The position numbers and the translations under genes were made by a program. The notes under the pieces were generated by a model. That model had not been told where the DNA came from, made no database searches, and saw only the letters and a program-made list of their open reading frames with translations. Below, one piece after another: positions 23,311-34,988 of a stretch of 64,000 bases of DNA (position 1 is the stretch's first letter; the number at the start of each line of letters is the position of its first letter). Source of the stretch: Macrostomum hystrix (Eukaryota > Platyhelminthes > Macrostomidae); assembly GCA_950097015.1 (NCBI GenBank), contig CATNEN010000035.1, positions 801,001-865,000 of the forward strand. Direction: 5' to 3'.

Positions 23311-24776
23311 GCCGGTAGGATCAGGTATTCAAACTCTGGGAGGGAAAACAATCTGGCTGTTTCAATGAACGACAGATTTTAAAAATGATAACTTTTCCTT
23401 TGTTAGGATTAGAGGGGTCAGAAAAAAAAAACATTATTTGGGAGCCAGAAGTTAGCAGCTGGGCATTCAAATCTAGGTACCTGGAGGGGTAGAATAGTAA
23501 TAAATCGCATGAATTAAGGTTCCAGACGTTTCAAAACTCATTGACAGTCTATCAGTTAGTTTTTTTGGTTACTAGGCGGTTGTAAAACTTGAGCAGTAAT
23601 GTTCATCTAGGAATAGAGCGGGTAATTGCATTTCAAATAACTCACAATGTAATCTATCTATATTTGGGGGAGGGTTTGTCACAGTTCGGGTCGGGGTCAA
23701 TTCCAAATCAGTGGGACATTTCAGAGTGCCGTGGGTAAAAAGGGAATTCGATTTATCCTAACTATTATGACATAACCCTCGCAATTATCCTTAATAACCG
23801 GCCTTGGGGGGCCGAGTAGAAGCCAAATCACTCACCTCTCTCCTTCAGGCAGTTGCTCGGCCATGATCGCGGGTAGCAGTCGACAAAAATAATAATGGCA
23901 GGATAAATCCAGGAAGTTCGCTGGCAGAGATTAGCTTAGTTGATGTTTTAGATAATGTGTCGAAATAGGTTTAGAGATAACAGGCTTGGAGTCAATGGGG
24001 CGTCAAGTGTTTGCTTTTATAGGGCTAATTTAGGGAGACGTGGCGGTCTAACCGCCAGCCAATGGGAGCAAAGTGGGAATTCCGGGCAGAACCAGTTTAG
24101 GGGGCTCATGGTAACAGTTTAGTTGTTGGGGCCCTGACCTTTTCGGTGAGGAGACACCTCGGCCGGCAACAGCATCACAAGCGGCCTGAGCAGCGGTTTC
24201 CCCAGCTGCGACCAGCTGCAGCGCCGATTGGGCCGCGCGCAACGGCTAGGCAACCGGCCCGACGAGAATTTTCGGGCCCGGCCAGCTGAAAACACCTGGG
24301 CGCGCGGCGAATCAGAGGCTACCACGGCCCGGCAACGGAATCGGGAAGGCGCGAACGGACCAACCAACCCGGAGCCACCTGGGGAAGAGCACGGCCGGAC
24401 CCTCGGACTTAAGGAGAAAACGGCCGGAGCCTCCCGGGATTGCGCAACCGAGACCAAGCCGGGCAGGGAAAGACGGGGACAGCTGCAGCCACCTGGAGGA
24501 GAAGGCGAGCCGGGACACGGCACCCCTGGGCAACGAGAACAACTTTAACTCAGCCGGAATGCGCACCCACCTCCCCTCAGGACTCTATCCCTTAGTCGCT
24601 AGGGGCGCCGACCTTTACACTCTCGCACACAATCTATTTATAGCAGTATTGTTACGTACGATGACCTAGGATTTCTTCTCTAGCGGATTTCTTCTTAAGG
24701 TTCTTTACGGTATACAGTAGGGTAATGTAAGTTTTTGCCCCCTCGATTCGCGGCACACCCCACTACTGACAGTAAG
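23311..24776. other. 3' internal region of the LTR element, no gene recognised
   Basis: Contains AT-rich non-coding sequence to about 24050 and a very GC-rich block at 24120-24560. Open frames in that block on both strands are Gly/Pro/Arg/Glu-rich by composition and match nothing I recognise. Confidence 0.5.
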
Positions 24777-24795
24777 CACGTAAGTGCCTTACGTG
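24777..24795 (+). promoter_or_regulatory. Perfect 8-bp hairpin next to the polypurine tract
   Basis: CACGTAAG-TGC-CTTACGTG: a perfect stem with a 3-nt loop, directly before the polypurine tract. Confidence 0.6.
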
Positions 24796-24814
24796 AAAGT
24801 GAGCGAAGGTGGAG
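24796..24814 (+). promoter_or_regulatory. Polypurine tract
   Basis: AAAGTGAGCGAAGGTGGAG abuts the 3' LTR. It is purine-rich with a few pyrimidines, in the position needed for plus-strand priming. Confidence 0.6.
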
Positions 24815-27158
24815 TGATGTGGAGTGTACTTCGGAATCGAGTGGGGTTGTGAGCCAGCCTAATTTTTTTTCAATTTTTAGCAAGTCAATAATCGCGACCC
24901 ACATAGCAGCTGGCCGCAGAACACCATCATTAATCTTAGGGCCAGACTTGGGGCGGAGGTGAATTAAGTAGCCGCCGATTCCCTTTGTCTCGGATCTGTC
25001 TAGTCCCCTGTAGGAGTGACTGATCGCGGAAATAGCAATACTGTATGGACTAGTTTAGGTTATAATTCCCCTCCAAACCGCGATCAGATTGTCGGGATCA
25101 CTCATGCGTTTAGAGTGAGCTTTAATTCTTCATGTCCCTCTTCTTTACTGTAACCCGAGCCGAAGCTCGATTATGACCTTTCCCCCTTTAGATACATGTA
25201 ACGACACTATAGGCAGGTCGGCGCCTGCGCTTCCCATATCCCGGCGGGATCACAATCATTGGCCGACTGCCGGAAGACGCTCCTAGTGGGGCATCTGGCG
25301 ATTCTCGCCGCCGCTTCAGTGGGCAATTGGGGTGGCATTATGCCGACCCGATTCCTCGCTGACAGGCCGGCGAGCATGTGGGTTATTTTGATGAATGCGA
25401 GGTTGGCGGAGCTGCAGGACTATTTAAGAGAGCGCGCTGCGCTGCCCCTAGGAGGACCGACCTACCTTCGGACCTACCTTCCCCCGAACCTACTTTCCCG
25501 CCCCTACAACCTTTTTCCCTTGTCCGGTCCCGGAACTCGGTCCGTGGACTCTCCCCCTTCTAGGCTAGCACCTAGTCCCTGAGCCTAAGGCTCCAGATCA
25601 TAGCAGCAGGCAACTACCTGCTAGTGCCCTTAAGCGCAAGCCACTTCTTTAGGTGCGCTCCAAATTGAGCCTTGAGCTCCCTGCAGTCTGGCCCCTTGCC
25701 AACTGTACTCAGCAATCCCTCACCTTTTCTCCCGTTCATTTGCATTCCCCCGCGAGATCGACGGCCTGCAGCCTGTCAACCAGCGTAGTCAGATAAGTAA
25801 CCCGCGCAGCGGACTTTTATTGCTATCCCTAAGGGATTTACTATTTAGCTAGTGGGTAATAAGGGCAAGGGCAGGGATTTGATTTAGCCTAATAAAACTA
25901 TTAACTCACAGCTTATCTAACTTGTTGGGCAACTTAATAACAACTTAAATCCTTTTTACTATGCATTCCACTTTCTCTTATTTTATCGTTAGACAGCCCT
26001 CAACCATGAGTGGCTAATTCACTAGGGGAATGGGCTCTGGCGAGGCCGAGCTGAAAGCTGCGGCAAGAAGGCTACTGTGAGCGCGCATGAAAGTAATAAG
26101 GAGCTAGGGATTTGCGAGTAATATGCGGAGCGTAGCATGTGTTTCTCTGCCAGGGGTGGGGGAATTCCTTGGCGGGTTTTTCCTCTCTTTCTGGCAGATC
26201 AAGGAGTGCGTGTCAACCTCCCTTGTCAATTAATGTTTCCCTTCTGTTCCCCGCCTCTCGCTGCCGCCGCCATGGGAGCGAGGGGTGTGATCTAATAATC
26301 ACCGCTTGCATAATCACTCAGCCAGTGTTCTGCTCAATCTCTCCTGCCTCTGATTTCCTCATCTCACACAGATTCGGATTTGCTAGTTATTTAATGTGTA
26401 GGCTGCAATCTAATGTAAGGAATGTGTCTAATGTCTCATGAGTAGGATTCTGGCTATGGATTTCTCATTCGGGTTCGGAGTACCACCTTTCTAGACCACT
26501 GTAGCGCAGTTTCAGGAATCCCCTTGTGAGGCGTGACTCGATCCATTCTGGGGTTCTCACCCTAGTCTAAAACGGAAGTTACAGAATGCTCTATTTTTCG
26601 GCTTGTCTAAGATCTGTGTGACAAACTGGGAGCCGCGAGCTCCGGGGACCCAAGTTCCCAAATGTCTGCGGTGGCAACGTAGGCGCATTGGGTGGTGGCG
26701 CTACCTTCGATCATTATCCGCTTTGCCGATAGCCTTTCCGCATTTCTAAGACAAGAGCCTAGGCCGAGTCGACCACTGCTACCAAAGTTAGGAGTCAGTT
26801 ACGAACATGCTACTGATGACAGTAGGCTATCTAGCCCTGTCCTATTCGCTTGCGGGTAGTCCGACATCTATTTAGACTTTTAGCCGGTTTCGAGCACTGC
26901 TTGGGGTGGGCACGGCAGTCATGCCTGTGGCCTATGGGTTGGGTGGGACTGGCCAGCCTGAGGCCAATAGGACCACTCACTTGCATCCTTTGTACCGCCT
27001 CATCTCTCCCTTCATCTCTCCCTTCATCCCTCCCTTCGTCATCCCTCTCTGCGACAACTCGCGGCAGCAGCGATCGACCTCCGACTCTATCGTCGTTTTC
27101 CACACTCCTATCTTTCATGAGGGCGGTCATCGGCTAGCAAAAGACCCGCACTATTTCA
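24815..27158 (+). repeat. 3' LTR (2344 bp)
   Basis: Same length and nearly the same sequence as the 5' LTR at an offset of 8266 bp. It ends at ACTATTTCA, followed by the target duplicate AGTG. Confidence 0.95.
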
Positions 27159-27350
27159 AGTGATCTAATCTTCTTGGCTCAATTGCTCGAATTTCGCAGT
27201 CTTCACATGTCCACTGGGTTTGACTTTTTCTGCTTGTTCTTGCTCGGCATAGTAAGTTTTGTCTTTAGCTTGCAATGGCTTGGCAAATCCGATAATCGTA
27301 GATTCTTCCCTTCTAGGAATTCTTCCCTACACACAAAACTTTTAGCTGCC

Positions 27351-27580
27351 ATATAGTGCCTTATTTGGGGGTTCAATAGTGCCAAATTCAGTCTAAGATT
27401 AGTGCCAAAATTTGGAACTATATAAGGCACTATCAAGGCACTATGTGCCAAAATCTGGCACTACTTGGGTGCCATATAGTGCCAAAATAATGCGCCAACT
27501 TAAGCCAAAATCTGGCACTGCTCGGGTGCCATATCGTGCCAAAATCTGACACTAGTCCAGTGCCATTTAGTGCCAAATTT
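27351..27580. repeat. Sub-terminal TAGTGCC/GTGCCA repeat cluster
   Basis: More than ten copies of GTGCCA or TGGCAC, many as TAGTGCCAAA or AATCTGGCACTA, in both orientations within 230 bp. A smaller cluster sits at the other end of the element (about 38915-38985: TGGCACTAGATGGCACC, TTGGCACTAATTTGGCACTA). In plant CACTA elements such repeats bind the accessory protein TNPA. Confidence 0.8.
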
Positions 27581-28365
27581 GAATCCCATTTAAATCAATA
27601 TGCTTTTTGTACAGGTAAAAAATGAATTAAGAAGACAATAATTCAAATTTATTCCACTCCACAGTTTGCTTAAGTCTTTATATCAAAAATATGTTTTTTA
27701 AAGAAAAGCAATAATATAATGCTGAGGTGCTTATTTAGGCAATTTTTATTTGGGAGCTAAATTAATAATATTAATGCACCACTTAGTCATAAAAAAGTGT
27801 AATGTCTATATTTTAACAGAAAAGCAAGAAATGCATTCACTTTTTCAAAAAGATTGCACCAATTACCAATTGTGGGCATAAAATACATTTTAGGCAGCAA
27901 AAAAGGCAAACCAGCAAGCTCAATGAGCTGTGGAGGCAACTTTTTGGCATTGAAAGTCCCAAAACTGGTACCCTACAAATTGTGGTTGATATGTCAATTC
28001 AGACAGCTAATGCCATCATCATATGAGGAACATATATTGCACAATGAGGACCTTCAAAATAACATTAAGTTAATTATTAAAATTTCAGTTGCTAAAAGTA
28101 GTTCACAAAATGCAATAAAATTATTATAAATATTAGACAATAAAGAAAACTAAAAAATTATCAGGAATAATTTTAAATGTTTTTATAATTGAATGTCAGT
28201 TCAATATCAAATTATTCGACTAAAAGTATGACAGAGTATTTAAACCAGGCCAACTGTACTAAACTAATTTCTATATTATTTTCATTGAAATTGATTCTTT
28301 TGCCCCTTCATATTTAATCAATTAACTCCACCTGAGTTGAGTGAAATAATTGGTGAAAAATATAG

Positions 28366-29819
28366 TTACATTAAAATCTTCATCTGAGCAATTTTAGCCT
28401 TGAAAGCTGCACAGGAAGCACGCTTTCGAAGGCCAATGAGAAATTCGAGAGCTTCTAGCAATGGCTCCATTGAAGCCACATGCTTTAGATTAAAGACAAC
28501 AAACACAGTTGCAAAGATAGAAATACACTCCATCACTGATGATGCTCGAATCACAACATCTGTCTCAGAGGCAACATGGACTGTAAGGTCGTCAATGTCC
28601 AGGAAAACCAATTGCCTTTGGTCAAAGGGAGTGCGATAGGGCACCTTCAATAGAATTGCCAATAGTTTGAGGCCAACAACACAGCTTGGAAGCTGAAGTG
28701 ATGGCAACCTTGGCAAAAGCTCCTTGGCCTCCTTAAAATTCTTTACCACATTGGGAAGATTTGTGGCCAGGTTGATGAGCTTTGTCTCAAACTCGGCTTC
28801 ATTGAATTCTGCCACTATGTTATAGTCAGTATGCTTGGCTTGTGAGTACAAGCTTGTCATCATACAAGTTTCAATGAAGAGAAGCTGAGGGGCCTGAAGC
28901 AAAGGAAATTTCTGAACAATCTCTGTTAGAGTACAGTCCTGCATCATGGCAACACGGTGTTGATAGAAGTCAGGGTAGACCATTACTGCATCTTCTTCTG
29001 TGATCCCTGTTGGCAATTCCTCTTCAGCTTGAGAATCAACATCATCTTGGTTAATGTGCTTGGAGAAGTCTAAACTTCTTGAGTACACAAAAGTAGAGCA
29101 CTCACTTTCTGCATCATCCTCATTGGGCTTTGCCAGCTGATCAACAGCTTGGGCCTGATCAGCTGGCAAAGATGATAGCGGCTCAGACAGAGGCTTAAGT
29201 GTACTAGTAGAGCGACGTTTTAAAGGATTAAAACGGTTGGCCATCTCTTGCACTACTGTGGTAGCATTTTCTTTGGATATTCTAGCATGTTCATGATGGA
29301 ATTTTGCTATCAGCTTCTTTTGCCAGAAGCCTTCCTCCAAACTTTTTAGTCCAGGCAGTTGGCATAAAGCCAGACTGACTTCTTGATAGCAAATTCCCAC
29401 TTTGTCCAAGTAGGGTGCAGCTGGATTGCAATAGTCTAGCAAGTCATTAAAGACTTCTGTCAAGAAACTATTGGTTCGAGTTGTAATACCAAGAAGGCTT
29501 GGTAGCTTAGAGTCCATTGTTTCTGGAAATTTCCTGATGATCTTTTCAGGGACTTAATATTGTCCTGTCCAGGGCTTCAAATTTTTCTTGCAAAGGATTG
29601 CTTGGACAGTCACAATGACAGTGTATCCAAGTAAAACTGCAGCACTTATCGCAACAACTTCAGTCCCATTGATAGATAGGACAACCTGTTGTAGGTCTGT
29701 CAACTTGAATTCTTCTTTTATAGAAGAGACGAAACTATTAAAGTCACCATTGAAAGGCAAGAATACCATCTGCCCTTCATATTGGACTTTCAAGAAATTA
29801 GTTTGCTCAGATGAAGCCT
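28366..29819 (-). pseudogene. Second gene of the CACTA-like element: ubiquitin-fold-like N-terminus plus conserved C-region
   Basis: An exon seems to start after a good acceptor (TTGTTTTTCAG) at about 29819 and reads FLKVQYEGQMVFLPFNGDFN, then FVSSIKEEFKLTDLQQVVLS, like a PB1/CIDE-N-type ubiquitin fold. One in-frame TAA (29554-29556) is the only break before a long open run of 395 codons to 28366. That run contains YLDKVGICYQEVSLALCQLP then GLKSLEEGFWQKKLIAKFHH, followed by a charged middle and VYPDFYQHRVAMMQDCTLTE. The order ubiquitin-like domain, then (Y/P)..L..W..K is shared with the fragment at 43.4-44.1 kb. I recall such proteins from uncharacterised repeat-encoded genes of fish and invertebrates. 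No biochemical role is known to me. Nearly intact, so loss is recent. Confidence 0.55.
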
Positions 29820-29995
29820 GAAAAACAACAAGAATAAGTAGCTTATTTTCTCTATTCATTTCTTACTAACTGGCTACAAATAACTCTTACTTAAAATCTA
29901 ATTGGCCACTACAGCATGGTCTTAGTATTTTTTCTATTAGATTTAAAATATTATTTTATAGCTAAATAGAAAAACTCTATTTAAAATTAGAAATT

Positions 29996-30774
29996 TTAAA
30001 ACTTTGAAAGAACATAATTAAGGCAGAAAAATTGTGATCCACACATAAAAATTGGTTGAATTGAAGGATGGAAAAATTTAACATCATCAATATGCCTACA
30101 CTCTGAATTGACTTCAAAATTAATAATTTTATAAGAATTGAAGTTTGGAACCCAGATTACATTAACTTTTGAACACAAAAAACCCACTTGTTATTAAGGC
30201 TTAAGATATGCTTTACTTTAATAAAAGAATAATCAAACTCCAAAGAATGATACTTGCATATTAAAATACTGCCAGGCTTATAATCAGAACCAAAAAAAGA
30301 AAGGCTACTTACAGAGAAAATGTTAGATGGCATATTAGGTAAAAACAACATTAGGCTTCTTTATCTTCAGAAGAAAGGAAGCTTAAATTGAATTCCATGT
30401 AATCCTTCCAAGAAAAAAAAATTGCCAGCATGAAAATTTGCATTATTAATACATTGATGTTCAGCATAAAATTTACTAAGAGAAAATCCAAATGCAATAG
30501 AGAATAATGCAAAAAGTGCATTATGGGAAAAAATATTTTCTTGAATAGTGCTCAAAAAAGATAAATCAGGGGAAGGTGAAAATGAATATTGAATAATTTC
30601 AACATGTAGTAACAATAAGCTCCAAATTTCATCCTCATTGGAAGCAAATGAGCTAAAAAACAAAGGCATATTAACAGCAAGATAATAAATATGTGCAGCT
30701 TTCTGTCGCAGGCCTCTGTCTATGTTCTTACTAAACTCCACTTCCAATAATGCCAATCCAACTGCTGTTACCAA
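29996..30774 (-). pseudogene. CACTA-like transposase, C-terminal part
   Basis: FASNEDEIWSLLLLHVEIIQ (30774-30367 frame) and later, in other frames, VSSLSFFGSDYKPGSILICK then KVKHILSLNNKWVFCVQKLM, and HIDDVKFFHPSIQPIFMCGS with FCLNYVL. These follow the C-terminal order of animal CACTA-type transposases (W.L.L.L.EI, then G..Y..G..., then a HP..LY.. block). Frameshifts and stops break it. Upstream it is interrupted by a dispersed repeat carrying the mariner. Confidence 0.6.
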
Positions 30775-31039
30775 AGTTGTTATAGGGCTAACTTAATTAT
30801 ATTGCTGTCACCAAAGTTGTTGTAGGGCTATTTAATAATCTCACTGTCTGTCACTAATAAAGTCCTAATAATGCACCAAAGTTGTTTTAGGCTTCTTTTA
30901 TTCAAGTAATATCTTATGTCAATCTTATTATTGTCTTTACTTTTATTCGCTTTACGCACTTTCTTATTTCAATTCAAATTGGTAGCGTTTTATGTATTCA
31001 AATAGGATAGCATTATACTTTCAATATGGTAGCGTTATA

Positions 31040-32820
31040 CGAGGGCTGTCCCAAAAGTAGTGTTACTTTTGATTATATCTTTTGTTCTGATGGTTCAAAT
31101 AACGTGATTTTACACAGTCTTATAGCGGCAAGTCTCTTCTTTATATTAATTCAAATCTTTTTTTCTAACAGACTAGGGAAATAGAAGTTATCAACGAAAA
31201 ACTAACAGGACCTCAAACATAGACTTACAGTAAATCAACAAGCAAGCAAAAATGACCAACAGTTGAGTGGTTGCGAATATGAAGTTTTCTCGTAGCAATT
31301 GAAACGCTCCTCTGCACTCGTCGGTGGGAATGCTTGACTTCTCAACGTAGTCACCGCCGAGCTGAAGGCATTTTTGCCACCGACTGAACAAACCGTCAAT
31401 AGCGTTGGCATAACTCTCGCGTGGAATTTTGTGGAGCAGGACATTCCGCACTGCCTGTTCGAGGTTGTCACGGTTCTCATGAACTTTACCTCGCAGATGC
31501 GACTTCATTAGTGGAAATAAGGCGAAATCTGCTGGCGCCAGATCAGGCGAATACGGTGGATGAGGCAAAATATTAAACTTGAGTCTGCTGACAGCCTCGG
31601 AGGTCTTCTGTGCAGTATGGGGTCTGGCGTTGTCGTGGTGGAGAAGAAAGGGCTTGATTCCAACCCGACGCTTGTTCCAGATTTCGAACTTCAATTTTTC
31701 AAGGGAAGCAATATAGCACTCGGCATTGATGCTCTTCCCTGGCTCAAGAAATTCGATTGTAAGTGGTCCATTTCTGTCTAAGAACAAAGTCAGAAGCACC
31801 TTTTTGCAGTGAGGCTCTCAACGTGCCTTAACAGGGGGGTCTGAACCCCTGATTGTCCAAACCTTGGACTCCTGTTTGGTGGGGGGATCGAAGTGAGGCA
31901 CCCACGTCTCGTCACCAGTAACAACGATTTGCCGAAACGTTTCCCATCCACCATGTTGCCTGACGAGCTCCAGATTCTCCTGGCACACTCGCTGCCGCTG
32001 CTCTTTCAGGTCTGGTGTCAGAAGGCGTGGAATCCAGCGAGCACTCCGCTTCACATAATCCATGCTGGTGAGACTTCGATGAACCGTTGATCGCGGAGTA
32101 TTTAGCCTGTCAGCAATCTCTCTGATCGTCATTCGTGCGTCCTCATCAAGAAGATCCAGGATAGCGTCAGCCAGGACGTCAGAGTCTCGAACATGAGGGC
32201 GACCTGTCCTGAGCTGATCAGCAAGGTCCGTCCTTCCCGCTCGAAACTGTTCTATCCAACAATAGATGGTCATTTTACTGACCGCGCAAGACCCATGAGC
32301 TGATGAAAGTTGCCCATGAATCTCGGCTGCACTGTGCCCCGTCTTCCAAAGGGTGTAAATCACACTCCTCTGGGCAAAACTTGAATGCACATCCATGATC
32401 TTTAGCACAGCAAGAAATGAGAACAAAAATGCTCGTACTGAAGCCAAGTCCCAGTGAGAGATATGAAGATTTCATTCCATCTTTTCCAGAGACAACTTTC
32501 AAATTATAACTTCATTATGATTTTTTCAGAGACATATCTTTGTCGCAGATTGAGAAATTCAGAAATTTTGGTTGAAAGAGTGACCTCAGTCGAAAGCACT
32601 TTCGTAGCATTCCGATAGCTTGTTGATTTACTGTAAGTCTATGTTTGAGGTCCTGTTAGTTTTTCGTTGATAACTTCTATTTCCCTAGTCTGTTAGAAAA
32701 AAGATTTGAATTAATATAAAGAAGAGACTTGCCGCTATAAGACTGTGTCAAATCACGTTATTTGAACCATCAGAACAAAAGATATAATCAAAAGTAACAC
32801 TACTTTTGGGACAGCCCTCG
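31040..32820 (-). mobile_element. Mariner transposon with about 203-bp inverted repeats
   Basis: Ends CGAGGGCTGTCCCAAAAGTA, inverted at the right, flanked by TA on both sides (31038-31039, 32821-32822). The inverted repeats run from 31040 to about 31243 and from about 32618 to 32820 and look almost identical, far longer than the 20-40 bp of most mariners. The 1781-bp element holds one transposase gene broken by a single stop. The near-identity of the arms implies recent arrival. Confidence 0.95.
31191..32396 (-). pseudogene. Mariner transposase, one nonsense codon
   Basis: From the ATG at 32396 the frame gives an N-terminal helix-turn-helix region (SVIYTLWKTGHSAAEIHGQL and MTIREIADRLNTPRSTVHRS), WIPRLLTPDLKEQRQRVCQE, and the first catalytic Asp in VVTGDETWVPHF. 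It stops at TGA 31818-31820. The same frame resumes at once with KVLLTLFLDRNGPLTIEFL, then HHDNARPHTAQ and PYSPDLAPADFALF, giving D34D spacing. So all three catalytic Asp are present and only one stop separates the halves. It ends at 31191 inside the inverted repeat, so the last 25 or so residues are encoded by repeat sequence. The ATG chosen is the one before VHSSFAQRSV; an earlier frame extension lacks family similarity. Confidence 0.92.
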
Positions 32821-32913
32821 TACTTTCAGTATGGCCGGTATCTTTCCTCTATATTCCCTTCTGCTTATAACTTTACTGTATTATTTCTATCAGTACTTTG
32901 TATCAATCTTTAT

Positions 32914-33003
32914 CCATCTTTATCAGTCTTTATCCGTCTTTATCAGTCTTTATCCGTCTTTATCAGTCTTTATCCGTCTTTATCAGTCTTTATCCATCTT
33001 CAA
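32914..33003. repeat. 20-bp tandem repeat
   Basis: About four units of TATCAGTCTTTATCCGTCTT, itself a doubled 10-mer, inside copy 1 of the dispersed repeat and just outside the mariner. Confidence 0.85.
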
Positions 33004-33490
33004 TTATCATTCAGTTAACCTTCAATTTAGTCTTCAGTCCGTCTTCTGGGCTTTACCAGTGGATCTAGAGTTACAGCTTTCCTTCACTCTATTTACTTCT
33101 CTTTCACAATGTCTCTTTCGCAATGTCTCTTTCGCAAATAACTTCAATATGAACACTCTAAGATTCAAGCTTTTCTTAGTTTGAACTCTTTCCAATCGAG
33201 GTGGTACGAGTTGGTTTTTCGCTTTAGTCTGCTCGTGTATTTATAGTAAAACTTCTCCCCTTCCTTACTTTTGCGACTTCAGTAAAACATTTTATTTTCG
33301 GTGCATTTAAACAAAATTTACGTAACATTAAAACAAAAATATTCAATTTCGCGGAAACAATTTCTAGGAAAAATAAAACAATCGGAAACCCTATCTCATT
33401 TCATTGAAAGAGAATAGTTATTTAGATGCCTTCTGTCAATTTCTGCAAATTTAAATGGCAAAAAAACATGAAGAACAGAGTTTATTACCT

Positions 33491-34988
33491 CTAGTGATAG
33501 ATTTTATAGAAACTTTTATATAATAATTTTATAGAAATTAAAAATAACAAACAAATTACAGTTTGGGAAATCCCACACAAGAAGTCATGCATGATATCTG
33601 GTGGAAAGGTTGGATAACTAAGGTAGCAAATTTTAGTTATAACTGGGTTAAAGTTAGTTAAAAAAATCCTCATGGCTCCATAGAGGATATATTATTTTTT
33701 CAGTGATAGAATGAACAATATCACTTGCTTTAATTTGACAAAATCTATAAATATGTCCATATGAAAATGATTTTGGTAGAACTAACAATGGATTTATGGC
33801 TAAATTATCACCAGAAAAAAAACACAATATACCATTTATTTTAGTTTGAGAAGAATTATAAGTCGCATAAAAACCATAAAAAAAGAGATGTTAGTTCCTC
33901 CGCAATAATATCATACAACTCAGAGCAATAGGACTTTGTTTTTAGGCAGTGCTTATCCCCAGGGTACCGTAGAATTAATTTTTGTCTTTATTCCTATGGT
34001 ACCGTGGGAATAATTTCCTGCTTATCCGCATGGCACACTGACGAGATAGGTGTCCTATCTTCAACATATTCCATGGGAATAATTTCCTGCTTATCCGCAC
34101 GGCACACTGACGAGATAGCTGTCCTATCATCTATCTTTTTATCATGACTGCAATTTTCCTTTTTTCTTCCGGTTTTTAAAAGCAAGTAAACAAATTAAAG
34201 TTTTCTGCTTTTTTCGCAAGTAGTTACCCAATACGGTGGCTTTTTTAAGTATATAAAATATATATTTCTACTCGTATTATTTATATATTTAAAAGAATAC
34301 AACTGAAGTGTGTATTTTTCTAATCTTATAGCTCAAGCCTTATAAGTCTATAATCCAGTCTATTACTTTATTCTAGGCCAAGTTAAAATAGGTCCATAAA
34401 AATGTCTGACAGTGCCCACGGAATATGTTGAAGATAGGACAGCTATCTCGTCAGTGTGCCGTGCGGATAAGCAGGAAATTATTCCCACGGTACAGTAGGA
34501 ATAAGACAAAAATTATTTCTACGGTACCGTGGGGATAAGCACTGCCTTGTCTTTTAGAGCGCAATAACATGACGTGTTTCTTTACTAAAATATTAAGATG
34601 GCAAATTTAAAATTTGGTAATATACATCAACAAGCTTATTAAATCCTTTGCTAGGTCCTAATGGATTACAAACTTCAAACTCATCTGTGTAGATAGAAAT
34701 GTATATAGGATGAGATATATTAACAGTTAGATCAAATATTTCCGACATAAAAAAATTAGAAATAAAGAATGGACTATTACACGAACTTTGATTGTTAAAA
34801 ATTAAGTAAAAAAAGATACATTACTAAGAATTTGCTTTAGTGAATCCAAAATTGGGATATAGAAACATGGCTTTGGAGTTAAACAAGAACTATTTAAAGA
34901 GTAGTCTAAACAAATAGGTGAAGCAATTGAATATTTTGTTGACAAAGCTGATTTCAGCTTAAATTTACTGAAAGATAATGGAAGTGTT
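33491..34988 (-). pseudogene. CACTA-like transposase, central part
   Basis: The 33673-33491 frame has CYLSYPTFPPDIMHDFLCGI then SQTVI, the (F)PPDVMHD.LEG block typical of animal CACTA-type transposases. Further upstream (about 34980-34820) CFYIPILDSLKQILSNVSF matches the Y.PIL.TLK..LSN segment that precedes it. Between them lies the 604-bp MITE. Stops and frame changes abound. Confidence 0.6.
33944..34547. mobile_element. 604-bp foldback MITE
   Basis: The ends read AGGCAGTGCTTATCCCCAGG and, inverted, AGGCAGTGCTTATCCCCACG; the inverted arms extend about 140 bp. The left arm contains an extra copy of a roughly 70-bp block (AATAATTTCCTGCTTATCCG...GAGATAG...CTATC), so it is longer. The palindrome GGTACC recurs four times. 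No ORF. It splits the CACTA-like transposase. Confidence 0.85.

Larger units (their letters stand above)
16549..27158 (+). mobile_element. Complete young LTR retrotransposon lacking pol, 10,610 bp
   Basis: Two 2344-bp direct LTRs (start TGATGTGGAG, end ACTATTTCA) bracket a 5922-bp internal region. The 4-bp target AGTG is duplicated at 16545-16548 and 27159-27162. The LTRs are the same length and I noticed only one difference (A17260 against G25526), so insertion is recent. The internal region holds a primer-binding site, a 1.3-kb GC-rich leader, gag, a retropepsin in the -1 frame, a Trp-rich 193-residue ORF, two stem-loop repeats and a polypurine tract. RT, RNase H and integrase are absent, so it must be mobilised in trans. 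It is inserted in the old gypsy element between protease and RT. A solo LTR of the same family lies at 44.57-46.86 kb. Confidence 0.95.
30708..33360. repeat. Dispersed repeat, copy 1 (split by the mariner)
   Basis: Begins GCAGGCCTCTGTCTATGTTC and shares ACCAAAGTTGTT(A/G)TAGGGCTA, AATTGGTAGCGTTTTAT, TTCAGTCCG(T)CTT and TCGTGTATTTATAGTA with copy 2 at 34989-35735, in the same order and orientation. The mariner at 31040-32820 lies inside. It interrupts the transposase frame. Neither copy has an ORF of its own; class unknown. Confidence 0.65.

Noticed and set aside
24048-24566. GC-rich overlapping ORFs on both strands in the LTR element
   Set aside because: Frames exist on both strands because stops are rare in GC-rich DNA; the peptides are compositional and resemble no protein.
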